From contig UICE01000004.1 of assembly GCA_900471815.1 (NCBI GenBank), positions 124,001-188,000 of the forward strand: DNA of 64,000 nucleotides. The letters run 5' to 3'. Under the pieces are notes generated by a model that did not search any database, had not been told where the DNA came from, and saw only the letters and a program-made list of their open reading frames with translations. Positions 53,314 to 62,128 of this stretch are shown here, in pieces; the stretch's first letter is position 1; each line of letters opens with the position of its first letter. This DNA comes from Hyphomicrobiales bacterium. Its GTDB lineage: Bacteria > Pseudomonadota > Alphaproteobacteria > Rhizobiales > Rhizobiaceae. The position numbers and the translations under genes were made by a program.

Positions 53314-53377
53314 TTAAACGTTCTGGTAGGTGACTGAGTTGAACGCTGGTTAACGAGCAGGCAAACGTTGGTTTACT
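53314..53377. promoter_or_regulatory. Two AAACG-type motifs between the MscS-type and FixJ genes
   Basis: TTAAACGTTCTGGTAGG (53314-53330) and GCAAACGTTGGTTTACT (53361-53377) lie 47 bp apart, 75-140 bp before the response-regulator start (53452) and 118-180 bp from the channel start. Confidence 0.5.
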
Positions 53378-53451
53378 TGCTCCAGATCGGAACGTTGATA
53401 AAATGGGCAATCGTGAATTGATGCATACTAATATCGGTTGGAGGACCCACT

Positions 53452-54090
53452 ATGGCGGATGCTGCCGATTTTCCCAAATCCATCCCCTCGTTCAGCCAGA
53501 TAGTCCACATAGTTGAAGACGATGAGCAATTCCGTCTGTCACTGCTTGATCTTTTTGAGTCGCTCGACATCAAGGCTGAAGCATTCGAAGATGCCAGTGC
53601 GTTTTTCGAGCGAGCATCAAAAAATGCCGCGGGATGCATCCTCTTGGATGTCCGCTTACCGGGGACAAGCGGTATAGAGTTTCAGCAAGAACTGGTGAAA
53701 GCGGGTTACGACCTCCCTATCGTCTTCATGACGGCACACGGCGACGTCTCTACCAGCGTACATGCCATGAAGGCGGGCGCAGTAGATTTTCTCGAGAAAC
53801 CACTTCGCACATATGAACTGCTCGATGCCATACGCGCCGCATTTGACCTCCACGTCGAGCAACAGAAAAAACGTGCGCTCCGTCAGATAATGCAAGAACG
53901 CGCTGCGGGGCTAACGCCCCGGCAAATGCAGGTTTTTAGCTTGGTCGCCAGCGGATTGATGAACAAGCAAATCGCCTACGAACTAGGGATCAGTGAGATA
54001 ATGGTTAAGCTTCACCGTGGCCACGTTATGCGAAAGATGCGGGCATCGTCGCTCGCCGAGCTCGTTCGCCAGCACGAGCTTCTTGAATGA
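53452..54090 (+). CDS. FixJ-like response regulator (REC + LuxR HTH), no. 2
   Basis: 212 residues. REC domain 14-130: VEDDEQFR acidic pocket, phosphoacceptor Asp66 in [39 protein letters not shown], characteristic of FixJ. C-terminal HTH (about 150-212): [20 protein letters not shown]...[20 protein letters not shown], the LuxR/FixJ recognition helix. ATG follows GGAGG. It precedes a nucleotidyl cyclase by 90 bp. Confidence 0.9.
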   Translation: MADAADFPKSIPSFSQIVHIVEDDEQFRLSLLDLFESLDIKAEAFEDASAFFERASKNAAGCILLDVRLPGTSGIEFQQELVKAGYDLPIVFMTAHGDVSTSVHAMKAGAVDFLEKPLRTYELLDAIRAAFDLHVEQQKKRALRQIMQERAAGLTPRQMQVFSLVASGLMNKQIAYELGISEIMVKLHRGHVMRKMRASSLAELVRQHELLE

Positions 54091-54180
54091 GTCAGTTACT
54101 CCGGCTTCCGGTGGCAGAAAGATCGTTCCATCACGACGAGGTGCCCCATTGGGTATGAGAACGGAAATGCAGGATATGAT

Positions 54181-55347
54181 ATGATCGACGGATTCCACCG
54201 ACGCCGATTGTCAATCATCAGCTGGCTCTCGACTGGGCTGAGGGAAGAACAATCTTTAGAGAGAATTTTCGCCCAGCTTTGCGCTCGCTTTGTCGAATGC
54301 GGCGTCAATCTAAGCCGCTCCACGCTGCATCTACGCGTCCATCATCCCCAATGGCTAGGAACACGGATTTTATGGGCTCGAGGTCAGAGCGAGACGGAAG
54401 TGCAGACAGTGGCTTACGACGTAGAGGGGACAGACGTGTTTCGACGAAGCCCCTTTCGTTTGGTCATCGACACCGGCCGGGTTGTTCGCCAGCGTATACT
54501 GATATGCGGGCCACATGTGTTTCCGGTTTACGAAGAGCTGCGGAATAATGGGCATACTGACTATATCGCATGGCCGTTGGATCACACGCAGGGTCGACGC
54601 CACCTGATCACCTTCGCAACTGATAAGATCGGTGGGTTCGATGACCAAGAAATTATGTTGATCGAAGAAACCTTGCCGCTTGTTTCTTTGGTCACAGAGA
54701 TTCGTCTGAAAAACCAATTGGCGCGCACCCTTTTACAAACCTATGTTGGGCCACATGCCAGCGAGCAGATACTGGACGGTGCTACGACGCGGGGAAGTGG
54801 GGTAACCTTACGAGCAGCCGTAATGATGTGCGACTTAAGGAATTTCACACGCCTCTCGGATCGCCGTAGGCGGGATGACGTTATCAAAATTCTAAACCAG
54901 TATTTTGACCTCATAGCCGATCCGATCGAGAAATATGGCGGAGAGATATTGAAGTTTGTTGGTGATGGCCTTCTTGCAGTATTTCCATTAGATCGCTCGG
55001 ACGCCTGCACGCGTTTGTTGAAGGCCGTACGCGAAGCTCAGGAAGCAGCTGCAGCCCAGGATCAGGCACGCGACTTTCGTATTGAATTTGGCACCGGAAT
55101 ACACGTTGGCGAGGTCATGTACGGAAACATCGGGTCCAAACGAAGACTCGATTTTACAGTCATTGGCCCGGCCGTTAATTTAGCTTCCCGTCTCGAGAGT
55201 CTTACGAAGTCGCTTCAACGCTCTGTTTTGATCTCGGGAGAATTTGTGACTGCCGCTGGCTGCTTGTCGGAGACGGAGTGTCTTGGTCGACATAATATTC
55301 GGGGTTTTGAAGCCGAGACCGAAGTTTACGCCCTGCGCATGGCATGA
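54181..55347 (+). CDS. Class III adenylate/guanylate cyclase
   Basis: 388 residues. A ~200-residue N-terminal part without recognised membrane helices (possibly GAF-like) precedes the catalytic domain (about 210-388). Metal ligands Asp218 (MMCDLRNF) and Asp262 (KFVGDGLLAVFP), adenine-specifying Lys258 and Thr326 (LDFTVIGPAVN), and transition-state Asn333 and Arg337 (VNLASRLE) are all present, so it should be active and probably makes cAMP. ATG at 54181; 90 bp after the FixJ-like gene. Product could signal to local cNMP-binding proteins. Confidence 0.88.
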   Translation: MIDGFHRRRLSIISWLSTGLREEQSLERIFAQLCARFVECGVNLSRSTLHLRVHHPQWLGTRILWARGQSETEVQTVAYDVEGTDVFRRSPFRLVIDTGRVVRQRILICGPHVFPVYEELRNNGHTDYIAWPLDHTQGRRHLITFATDKIGGFDDQEIMLIEETLPLVSLVTEIRLKNQLARTLLQTYVGPHASEQILDGATTRGSGVTLRAAVMMCDLRNFTRLSDRRRRDDVIKILNQYFDLIADPIEKYGGEILKFVGDGLLAVFPLDRSDACTRLLKAVREAQEAAAAQDQARDFRIEFGTGIHVGEVMYGNIGSKRRLDFTVIGPAVNLASRLESLTKSLQRSVLISGEFVTAAGCLSETECLGRHNIRGFEAETEVYALRMA

Positions 55348-55391
55348 GCCGCGCCAGCTTTCGATGTATCCACGGATAATGCTTTTTAGAG

Positions 55392-55425
55392 AGAGCGGAA
55401 GGGTTTTGATTTAACCCCCCGCTCT
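55392..55425. terminator. Bidirectional terminator hairpin
   Basis: AGAGCGG...CCGCTCT, with an inner GGGTT/AACCC, between the convergent cyclase (ends 55347) and MBL (ends 55448) genes. Confidence 0.75.
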
Positions 55426-55447
55426 AATCGGAACAGGATTTGTTCAG

Positions 55448-56332
55448 TTATCTCTTGGGCAACCATTTAAAGTGGCCATTCTCCCTTTCGATCCATCCTA
55501 CGCCGGGGAAAGGAAAATGGGGAGCAAAGACAAGTTGACGGCTCTGGGAAAGTTCGTTCAAGATTCGACGACGGCTACTCTTTCCGCCTTCCGCGTCATT
55601 GTCATAGCCCATGGTCCATTCCGGCTCTATGAGGGAGATTATCGAGCTGTGGGCTGTGTCGCCGATATCCAAGAGGCTCTCACCTTTTGAGGTGATCATA
55701 TACCCAACATGGCCAGGGGTGTGCCCGGCGATTGGCACAGAAGTAATCCCGGCAGCGACGTCCTCACCAGGATCAAAAACCTTGACTTGATGACTGATCG
55801 CCGACGAGAGTTGCTTCATCTCCGGCTGCTTTTGGAGCCAAATCCAATCTGGATTCGCGATTTTGATTTCCGCATTGCGGAACACGCTATTCCCATCGGC
55901 CGTTATCAACCCACCAATGTGGTCACCATGAACGTGGGTAATCAACACGGTGGAAATATCTTCAGGCTTCACGCCTGCTTCTGCAAGGCTGGCACCCAAC
56001 GAGCCCGGAATTGCAGGACCAAGCCCCGTATCTATCAAAACAACGGTTGTATCCGAGCGGACAAGCAACGCATCTACCGACAATAATATTCTGTCCGTCC
56101 GCAGCCCGACACCGCGCAGTAGTGCCGCAACGGCATTTGAACCGACATCCTTGCCGAACACTGATCCGTCGTTTGCCACCACGTTAACCGAGTCGCGCAG
56201 CGCCGTGACACGAAGCGCGCCGACAGTAAAACTATGGGCAGCGGGTGGAGCTGGCATGGGGCCTGTCTCACCAGCGAGGACGTCACCTGAGGCAAGTGAG
56301 GCAATGATTGTAAGTATCTTAAGCGCTTTCAT
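55448..56332 (-). CDS. Exported metallo-beta-lactamase-fold hydrolase
   Basis: 294 residues. Signal peptide MKALKILTIIASLASGDVLA. Zinc motif THVHGDHIGG (HxHxDH), His in IPIAGHTPGHVGYM, Asp in LLDIGDTAHSSI and a late His in APHFPFPGVGW. The pattern resembles lactonase-type or AHL-lactonase-like MBL proteins. Predicted periplasmic. ATG at 56332 (MKALKI). Divergent from kinase C over 225 bp. Substrate unknown. Confidence 0.85.
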   Translation of the reverse strand: MKALKILTIIASLASGDVLAGETGPMPAPPAAHSFTVGALRVTALRDSVNVVANDGSVFGKDVGSNAVAALLRGVGLRTDRILLSVDALLVRSDTTVVLIDTGLGPAIPGSLGASLAEAGVKPEDISTVLITHVHGDHIGGLITADGNSVFRNAEIKIANPDWIWLQKQPEMKQLSSAISHQVKVFDPGEDVAAGITSVPIAGHTPGHVGYMITSKGESLLDIGDTAHSSIISLIEPEWTMGYDNDAEGGKSSRRRILNELSQSRQLVFAPHFPFPGVGWIERENGHFKWLPKR

Positions 56333-56508
56333 TGTGTCTCTCTATGATCGGAAAATGGTGTGGGCAATTTGGCTCTACTCAGGGCCGCCAGCAGATGATG
56401 CTCCGCCTAAAAGCGCTCTGGCTAGACTAACTTAGGTATACCGATGACTATAAAATGCTTCCGTATCGGCCCGCCGGATTGAAGTTTCTGATCGGGCGCG
56501 ACGGTCAA

Positions 56509-56525
56509 CCCCTATCTTCGTTTTA
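56509..56525. promoter_or_regulatory. Weak AAACG-type motif upstream of kinase C
   Basis: CCCCTATCTTCGTTTTA (complement TAAAACGAAGATAGGGG) keeps AAACGAAG but only part of the second half. It lies 33-49 bp before the start at 56558. Lower support than the other copies. Confidence 0.3.
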
Positions 56526-56557
56526 TCGATCCTCACTCGCTAACAAGGTTAAGGTCG

Positions 56558-58549
56558 ATGGCGGAATCGCCGGGGAGTAAGGTGATGATTGATCCTGCGA
56601 TAGCGCATCACGCGGATGATTTGACGAAGGCAGAAGCACCTGGCGAGAACGCGGAAGCTGTCCGCGCAGCCATGGTTGCTGAAAACCTTTACGGGTGCGC
56701 ATGGGCCCTCGATGCTTCCGGGCAGTTCACGTACGCAACAGCGACGGCGCAAGCTTTAATGGCAATGACGCTGAGCGAGTTGAATCTCTTGTTGGATGAG
56801 CGGCCATTTTTAGACGGAGGCGAACAAGGGTGGCAAAGGAGTGCGCACCCTCAGGACCGCGAGAAAGTCGGGGATTCATTACGTCGTGCCCTTCGTTCAG
56901 GGCAAGATTGGAATTGTGAATATCGCATTCTTCGTGCGGACGGATCCTACGTTTGGCATCGTGCTGCTGCGAGACCGACACGCGATAGCCAAGGGCGAAT
57001 TACTGGATGGTATGGATCGACCCTGGACATTGACGTCTATATGCGAACGGAACCGGCTCTAGTCGAACGAGAGCGTTTGCTACAGCAGCTCATCGATACA
57101 GTGCCGGCGCTATTTTGGAGCACGAATGCTAACGGCACTCCCGCCTACATTAACAAGCCCTTTACTAAGGTAATAGGAGCGAGCTTGGCGGCAATGACCG
57201 CCGACGATGGCTCTCCAACACTTAGCATAGTCCACCCGGAAGACAGAGAAGCGGCTCGGCAGGCGTTTCATACGTCCCTCACGACTGGGATTCCCTACAT
57301 CCGAAGATATCGCCAAATCCGAAAAGATGGCAGCTACCGCTGGACAGAATCGAGAGCCAAGCCTCTGCGAGATGAACATGGCACAATCGTGCAGTGGTAT
57401 GGTGTCAGTACGGACATACACGATCTCGTAACGGCACAAGACACAATAGAAAAACGCGAACGTTTCTTGTGGCAGCTTGTTGCAAAGCTTCCCGCCATGA
57501 TCGACTGCGCCGACGCAAATGGTGAACCAATCTTTCGCAGTCAGCAGCTTCAGGAATTTCTAGGATACGACCTCGAAGAACTGGATACGAAAAAGTCACG
57601 CTTGGCTGCCACATTGGACGCGGCAGTGCATCCTGATGATCTGGCAAGCGTCAAGGAAATTTACGCCCATTCTCTCGCTACGGGCGAGCCATACTTAAAA
57701 AAGCATCGGTTACGACGCTTTGACGGCGTTTACCGTTGGGTGGAAACGCGCGCCGCACCCATGCGCGATACTGACGGCACTATCGTACAATGGAACGTCA
57801 TATGTCTGGATATTGATGGAGAAGTCCGCGCTCAAGAAAATCTGCTCAAGGCCCAGCAGCGACTAGCCAGCGCCAGCCAAGCTACACGACTTGCCGAAGT
57901 ATCGGCCTCCATTGCCCATGAGGTAAATCAGCCTCTCTCCGCCGTTATTAATTATTCGGTCGCATGTCAGCGTTGGCTGGTTGCAGATCCCCCCAATTTT
58001 AGTCGTGCACAACGGTCGCTGGAGCAGATCATTCACAGTGCAAACTCCGCGGTTAACGTAGTCGGGCGAATAAGAGCATTATTCGAACAGGCGACGGATC
58101 AGCGCGACTGTACCGCGCTGACAGAAGTTGTATTCGAAGTAAAGGACCTATTGACCGAGGAAGGCCACCTTCACGGCGCTCGTATTGTGGTGACCTGCGA
58201 GGCTCACTTGCGCCCGCTGCCTTTCGATAGAGTCCAAATTCAGCAGGTTCTCTTCAACCTCATGCGAAACGGGCTGGATGCGATGGCTGGGAGCGTAAAC
58301 GACAAGTTGCTCGAAATTCGAATCCACAATGCTGCCGGCAACATCCAAGTGGAAATAAGTGACCGCGGAAAGGGAATTGCCTTCCCCGAAAAGATCTTCG
58401 AACCGTTTTTTACTACCAAAGAACAGGGCATGGGCATGGGACTAGCTATCTGCCGCACCATTATCGAAGCCCATGGTGGAGAACTTTGGGCTGAAAGAAA
58501 CGAGCCCGAGGGCGCAAAGTTCATTTTCACCCTGCCAGTCGAAAAATAG
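56558..58549 (+). CDS. Soluble three-PAS sensor histidine kinase, paralogue C
   Basis: 663 residues, no membrane helices. PAS 41-163 (WALDASGQFTYATA; WYGSTLDIDVY), PAS 171-293 (VHPEDREAARQAFHTSL; WYGVSTDI), PAS 301-424 (VHPDDLASVKEIYAHSLATG; WNVICLDIDGEV), HisKA with His454 in ASIAHEVNQPLSAV, HATPase with NLMRNGLDAM, DRGKGIAF and GMGMGLAICRTI. Related to kinases A and B, sharing the first PAS (LDGGEQGW...HPQD) and C-terminal core, but it lacks the N-terminal helices. Cytoplasmic. No adjacent regulator. Confidence 0.9.
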   Translation: MAESPGSKVMIDPAIAHHADDLTKAEAPGENAEAVRAAMVAENLYGCAWALDASGQFTYATATAQALMAMTLSELNLLLDERPFLDGGEQGWQRSAHPQDREKVGDSLRRALRSGQDWNCEYRILRADGSYVWHRAAARPTRDSQGRITGWYGSTLDIDVYMRTEPALVERERLLQQLIDTVPALFWSTNANGTPAYINKPFTKVIGASLAAMTADDGSPTLSIVHPEDREAARQAFHTSLTTGIPYIRRYRQIRKDGSYRWTESRAKPLRDEHGTIVQWYGVSTDIHDLVTAQDTIEKRERFLWQLVAKLPAMIDCADANGEPIFRSQQLQEFLGYDLEELDTKKSRLAATLDAAVHPDDLASVKEIYAHSLATGEPYLKKHRLRRFDGVYRWVETRAAPMRDTDGTIVQWNVICLDIDGEVRAQENLLKAQQRLASASQATRLAEVSASIAHEVNQPLSAVINYSVACQRWLVADPPNFSRAQRSLEQIIHSANSAVNVVGRIRALFEQATDQRDCTALTEVVFEVKDLLTEEGHLHGARIVVTCEAHLRPLPFDRVQIQQVLFNLMRNGLDAMAGSVNDKLLEIRIHNAAGNIQVEISDRGKGIAFPEKIFEPFFTTKEQGMGMGLAICRTIIEAHGGELWAERNEPEGAKFIFTLPVEK

Positions 58550-58744
58550 TTACTTTTTCCCGTATATTGAAACGGACTCAAACCTGATGGTGAGGGATAC
58601 GGGTCGAGAGTGACGTCTGGACCTGTCACGACCCAGTTGTGATGCCTGGGGCTCGGAGATCGATGCGTGGCCATGGTGGCAGCGACATCTGTCCTGATAC
58701 GGGACCCTTTTTGGCACTGACATATGCGAGTATGGGATAAAAGA

Positions 58745-58775
58745 GATGCGCGACACCAATAATGTGTCGCGCATC
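58745..58775. terminator. Hairpin between kinase C and MBL genes
   Basis: GATGCGCGACAC pairs perfectly with GTGTCGCGCATC across loop CAATAAT. It lies in the convergent gap (58550-58826). Confidence 0.8.
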
Positions 58776-58826
58776 GTGGAATGCTAACTCAATGTGCAGA
58801 AGCCGGCACCTAGCCGGCCGAGGTTA

Positions 58827-59795
58827 TCAGTAATCCCAGATGACAGGCACCCAGCGAAAGGCCTCGCCCGCGGCTGCAACACGGCCGACGGATGGAAACG
58901 GCAGATGTGTTGCAACCAGCAGTTCTCCAGATGAGGCGAGATCTCGTAGAAGATCAACCCGAACACGAGCCGCTTCCTTGGGATCATGTTCAAAGCCGTT
59001 GTACCAATCGGGTTGCTCGAAGCCGACTTGAAACACTGCATCGCCTGCAAAGGTAAGCGCGTCGCCTCCCGAGGCCACACGGATGACGCTGTGTCCCGGG
59101 GTGTGCCCGCCAGTGCGACGGGCAACCACGCCTGGCGCAACTTCAGATTCCTCATCGAACAACTTTAGATAGCTCCGATATTCTTTCAAGAACTGTTTGG
59201 AAGTCGCCCGAAGCGCATCAGGGAACCCCTGAGGCATATTGGTCTGGGTGAAATCTGGGGCTTCCCAGAACTCAACCTCTGCTGCCGCGACGTGGATCTT
59301 GAGGTCTGGACGGAGCTGTTCTTTAACTCCATCCACCAGAAGACCGCCTATGTGATCCATATGCAGGTGGGTGAGGACGATATCGGTCACTGATGCAAGA
59401 TCAATTTCAGCTGCTTCCAGACGCTTGATCAACTGTCCAGCCCGCGGCAAATGCAAGTCCGGATCAAGGCCAAGCCCAGCATCGAGAAGTATTGTCTGAT
59501 CGCCGCTACGTACAACCACTGCATTCAGAGGCCAGTCGAACGCATCCGCGGGAAGAAACATGTTCTCCATCCAACTTGCCCGTACCTTCGGGTCTGCGTT
59601 GTGCCCCAACATTACTGTTGGCAGTGGTAGCACCCCATCACTGACCACCATAACATCGATATCGCCTATGCGCACGGCGTAGCGTGAAGGAACCAGTTCG
59701 CCCTTACTCGGCTTTCCGGGATGAAAGGTATTTTCCGATGGTATGCCTGGCTGATGCATAGCTGAGGTAGGGGTTTTTGTTTCTGACTGCGACAT
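58827..59795 (-). CDS. Metallo-beta-lactamase-fold hydrolase (cytoplasmic)
   Basis: 322 residues, no signal peptide. Zinc site THLHMDHIGG (HxHxDH), His in RRTGGHTPGHSVIRV, Asp in TFAGDAVFQVGF and His in VATHLPFPSVG. Sequence resembles quorum-quenching lactonase-like MBL proteins (AttM/MLR-type). Distinct from the exported one at 55448 but with a similar ending (HLPFPSVG vs HFPFPGVG). ATG at 59795. Substrate unknown. Confidence 0.85.
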   Translation of the reverse strand: MSQSETKTPTSAMHQPGIPSENTFHPGKPSKGELVPSRYAVRIGDIDVMVVSDGVLPLPTVMLGHNADPKVRASWMENMFLPADAFDWPLNAVVVRSGDQTILLDAGLGLDPDLHLPRAGQLIKRLEAAEIDLASVTDIVLTHLHMDHIGGLLVDGVKEQLRPDLKIHVAAAEVEFWEAPDFTQTNMPQGFPDALRATSKQFLKEYRSYLKLFDEESEVAPGVVARRTGGHTPGHSVIRVASGGDALTFAGDAVFQVGFEQPDWYNGFEHDPKEAARVRVDLLRDLASSGELLVATHLPFPSVGRVAAAGEAFRWVPVIWDY

Positions 59796-60209
59796 GACGC
59801 ACTCCTATGTTGCTTCGACAGTGGCCAGTCACCCTCAGTTAAGCTTGCGCTAAATGTTAAACTGTCAGGATCTGACGCTCAAAGCCCTAGAGGCCATGAG
59901 AGCTTGGTGACGGCTCCCAATAGCTTTACAATTGTCGTGAGACGCTCGTAATCCAAACTTAAGTTTAGTGTGGCAGTTGATCGCTGCGACGTTGATATGC
60001 CCCGCTTTAAGTGCAGCACAAGTCAAATTGTCTGGTCCGATGTAGGCAACATAACGGCGATCGTGCACACGTGTGTGCACATGGCATGCCAGTAAAACCT
60101 AAGTATACTTACCGGTTTTTATATTCAATTTAAAAGTAACAGATACAAGTCCGGCATTCCTGCGATGGCCGTAGCAACTTGTTTTTATTTTCCAACCAGG
60201 AGATTCAAC
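59796..60209. other. Intergenic stretch with clustered palindromes
   Basis: 414 bp between divergent MBL and hydrolase genes. No gene. It holds GTGCACA-CGTG-TGTGCAC (60063-60080), TGGCATGCCA (60082-60091) and TAAGTATACTTA (60100-60111) in tandem. Confidence 0.55.
60063..60111. promoter_or_regulatory. Three adjacent palindromes upstream of the haloperoxidase-like gene
   Basis: GTGCACA-N4-TGTGCAC, TGGCATGCCA and TAAGTATACTTA follow one another within 49 bp, about 100 bp before the start at 60210. The last is identical to the site at 33351. Operators for one or more regulators are likely. Confidence 0.5.
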
Positions 60210-61184
60210 TTGAACGATTCTTCGATGACCGCCACAAGGCGTAACGTCATGGCTGGCACGCTCTCGCTTGCGGCTGCGGCAGCAGCAAGTGCCACCCGTC
60301 CCGCAGAAGCTGCCGACAAAAAGAAAGCAGCGCAAGGTACGCTCCCAACTGGTCCTGGTTATGTGACCTCCAGTGACGGTACTCGTATTTTCTTTAAGGA
60401 TTGGGGTCCCAAGGATGCGCAACCCATCATGTTCCACCACGGCTGGCCACTAAGCGGCGATGACTGGGACAATCAAATGCTCTTCTTCCTTGGGAAAGGC
60501 TATCGGGTAATCGCGCATGATCGTCGCGGACACGGCCGGTCATCCCAAGTGAGTGACGGGCACGACATGGATCACTACGCGGCGGATGTGGCTGCGGTGG
60601 TCAAACATCTCGACCTCCAAAATGCCATTCACATCGGCCACTCAACTGGAGGCGGTGAGGCAACTCGCTACGTGGCTCGTCATGGCAAGAACCGTGTGTC
60701 CAAGCTGGTACTTATCGGAGCGGTTCCGCCCATCATGGTGAAGACCGCATCCAATCCTGGTGGTATGCCCATAGAGGCATTCGATGGATTGAGGGCAGCA
60801 CTCGCTGCTAACCGCTCGCAATTTTACTATGATTTGGCCAGTGGCCCATTCTACGGTTTCAATCGAGCTGGCGTGAAAGCTTCGGACGCTATCATCAACA
60901 ATTGGTGGCGGCAGGGTATGACGGGTGCCGCAAACGCCCATTATCTCGGGATTAAAGCGTTCTCCGAGACAGACTTCACCGATGATCTGAAGATGATTGA
61001 AGTACCTACCCTGGTGCTGCACGGCGATGACGACCAGATTGTTCCGGTTGCTGATTCCGCAGAACTCTCAGCGAAGATTCTTAAGAAGGCTACCCTCAAG
61101 ATCTACAAGGGATTTCCGCACGGTATGGCGACAACGCATTCCGATGTGATCAACGAGGATATCCTCAAGTTCATCAAAGGGTGA
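60210..61184 (+). CDS. Tat-exported alpha/beta hydrolase (cofactor-free haloperoxidase-like)
   Basis: 324 residues from TTG 60210, chosen since AGGAGA is 7 bases upstream; ATG 60225 is possible. Tat-like signal TATRRNVMAGTLSLAAAAAA ends near ATRPAEA. Mature enzyme: FHHGWPLSGDDWDNQM (oxyanion), HIGHSTGGGEATRYVARHG (Ser nucleophile), Asp in HGDDDQIVPV, His in GFPHGMATTHSDV. Very like non-heme chloroperoxidase/esterase family members, normally cytoplasmic, here with an export signal. Substrate unknown. Confidence 0.88.
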   Translation: MNDSSMTATRRNVMAGTLSLAAAAAASATRPAEAADKKKAAQGTLPTGPGYVTSSDGTRIFFKDWGPKDAQPIMFHHGWPLSGDDWDNQMLFFLGKGYRVIAHDRRGHGRSSQVSDGHDMDHYAADVAAVVKHLDLQNAIHIGHSTGGGEATRYVARHGKNRVSKLVLIGAVPPIMVKTASNPGGMPIEAFDGLRAALAANRSQFYYDLASGPFYGFNRAGVKASDAIINNWWRQGMTGAANAHYLGIKAFSETDFTDDLKMIEVPTLVLHGDDDQIVPVADSAELSAKILKKATLKIYKGFPHGMATTHSDVINEDILKFIKG

Positions 61185-61192
61185 ATAAAGCT

Positions 61193-61219
61193 CAGAAGGT
61201 GCTCATCGAGCACCTTCTG
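61193..61219 (+). terminator. Terminator of the haloperoxidase-like gene
   Basis: CAGAAGGTGCTC pairs perfectly with GAGCACCTTCTG over loop ATC, followed by TCTTGG; 9 bp after the stop. Confidence 0.85.
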
Positions 61220-61300
61220 TCTTGGCTGCTACAACAAGCGCTTGAACTGAACATTATCAGCAATATCGCAACCGGCGTCCAAATGACGGTAGGGTAGTAT

Positions 61301-61328
61301 GAAGGGCCCCGTTTGAACGAGGCCCTTC
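61301..61328. terminator. Second hairpin in the convergent gap
   Basis: GAAGGGCC and GGCCCTTC enclose CCGTTTGAACGA, which can itself pair (CGTT/AACG). It may serve the opposing FixJ gene or an unannotated transcript. Confidence 0.6.
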
Positions 61329-61418
61329 GCGTGGCGCTCTTTTGCGCTGCCGTCTTCACACATTCCGAAAATGCGACTTCCTCTGTCAGCTAAAGAAGAT
61401 TGGGTATGTTCAGCGTTT

Positions 61419-61435
61419 ATAAACGTAGGTTGGGG
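61419..61435. promoter_or_regulatory. AAACG-type motif in a convergent gap
   Basis: ATAAACGTAGGTTGGGG fits the consensus NNAAACGWWSGKTTAGG, but it lies between gene ends, not at a known promoter. Confidence 0.35.
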
Positions 61436-61486
61436 GCTGCCACGTTAGAACGCTCGCCCGATTCACAACCGTCCGGTGACGCTGAT

Positions 61487-62128
61487 CTAGTTTCTTTGAA
61501 GGTGCTCTGTCTTGCGGACCAAATCCGCGAGCGATCTGCTCTGCATCTTCCGCATTACACTCATGCGATGTAGCTTCACGGTCATCTCGCTTATGCCGAG
61601 TTCGTATGCGACCTGCTTGTTCATCAATCCGGTAACGACGGCGAACATCACCTCCTGCTCGCGTGGAGTTAGGGATTTGGCAAGCTCCCGGATACGGATT
61701 TGCTCCGCGTCACATTTTCGTCGTTCCGTGTCCAATTGTATGGCGTGGTCGACTGCTTCCAAGAGCTCCTGATTGACGAATGGTTTCGTGATAAAGTCCG
61801 TCGCACCAGCTTTCATTGCTTTCACGCTTGTTGGGATGTCGGCATAGGCAGTGAGGAAAATTACAGGCAACCTGCTACCAATTGAATTGAGTTCGTTTTG
61901 CAGATCCAATCCGGTTCCACCCGGCATACGAAGATCGACGACGACACATCCCGGAGCGCTTGTGTCAGCTGATCGAAGGAATTCGCTGCTGTTGGGAAAA
62001 GCGCATGCCCGCTTCTTTGTAACCATAAACAGGTCTAGTAAGGCGCTTCGCATTTCTTCATCGTCGTCAACCACGTATATGATTGGCTCGACCAACGTTT
62101 CAACTTTAACTTGTGCGTTTTGCATCAT
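61487..62128 (-). CDS. FixJ-like response regulator (REC + LuxR HTH), no. 3
   Basis: 213 residues. REC: VVDDDEEMR pocket, phosphoacceptor Asp65 in CVVVDLRMPGGTG, LTAYADIPTSVKAMKAGATDFITKP. HTH: SLTPREQEVMFAVVTGLMNK...[27 protein letters not shown] at 62128. Divergent from regulator no. 4 over 429 bp containing an AAACG-type motif. A cognate kinase is not adjacent; kinase C, 3 kb away, is a candidate. Confidence 0.9.
   Translation of the reverse strand: MMQNAQVKVETLVEPIIYVVDDDEEMRSALLDLFMVTKKRACAFPNSSEFLRSADTSAPGCVVVDLRMPGGTGLDLQNELNSIGSRLPVIFLTAYADIPTSVKAMKAGATDFITKPFVNQELLEAVDHAIQLDTERRKCDAEQIRIRELAKSLTPREQEVMFAVVTGLMNKQVAYELGISEMTVKLHRMSVMRKMQSRSLADLVRKTEHLQRN

Larger units (their letters stand above)
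61185..61486. other. Intergenic stretch with two hairpins
   Basis: 302 bp between convergent genes. No ORF of note. It holds two strong hairpins (61193-61219, 61301-61328), the palindrome CGTTTATAAACG (61414-61425) and an AAACG-type motif at 61419-61435. Could harbour a small RNA. Confidence 0.5.
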
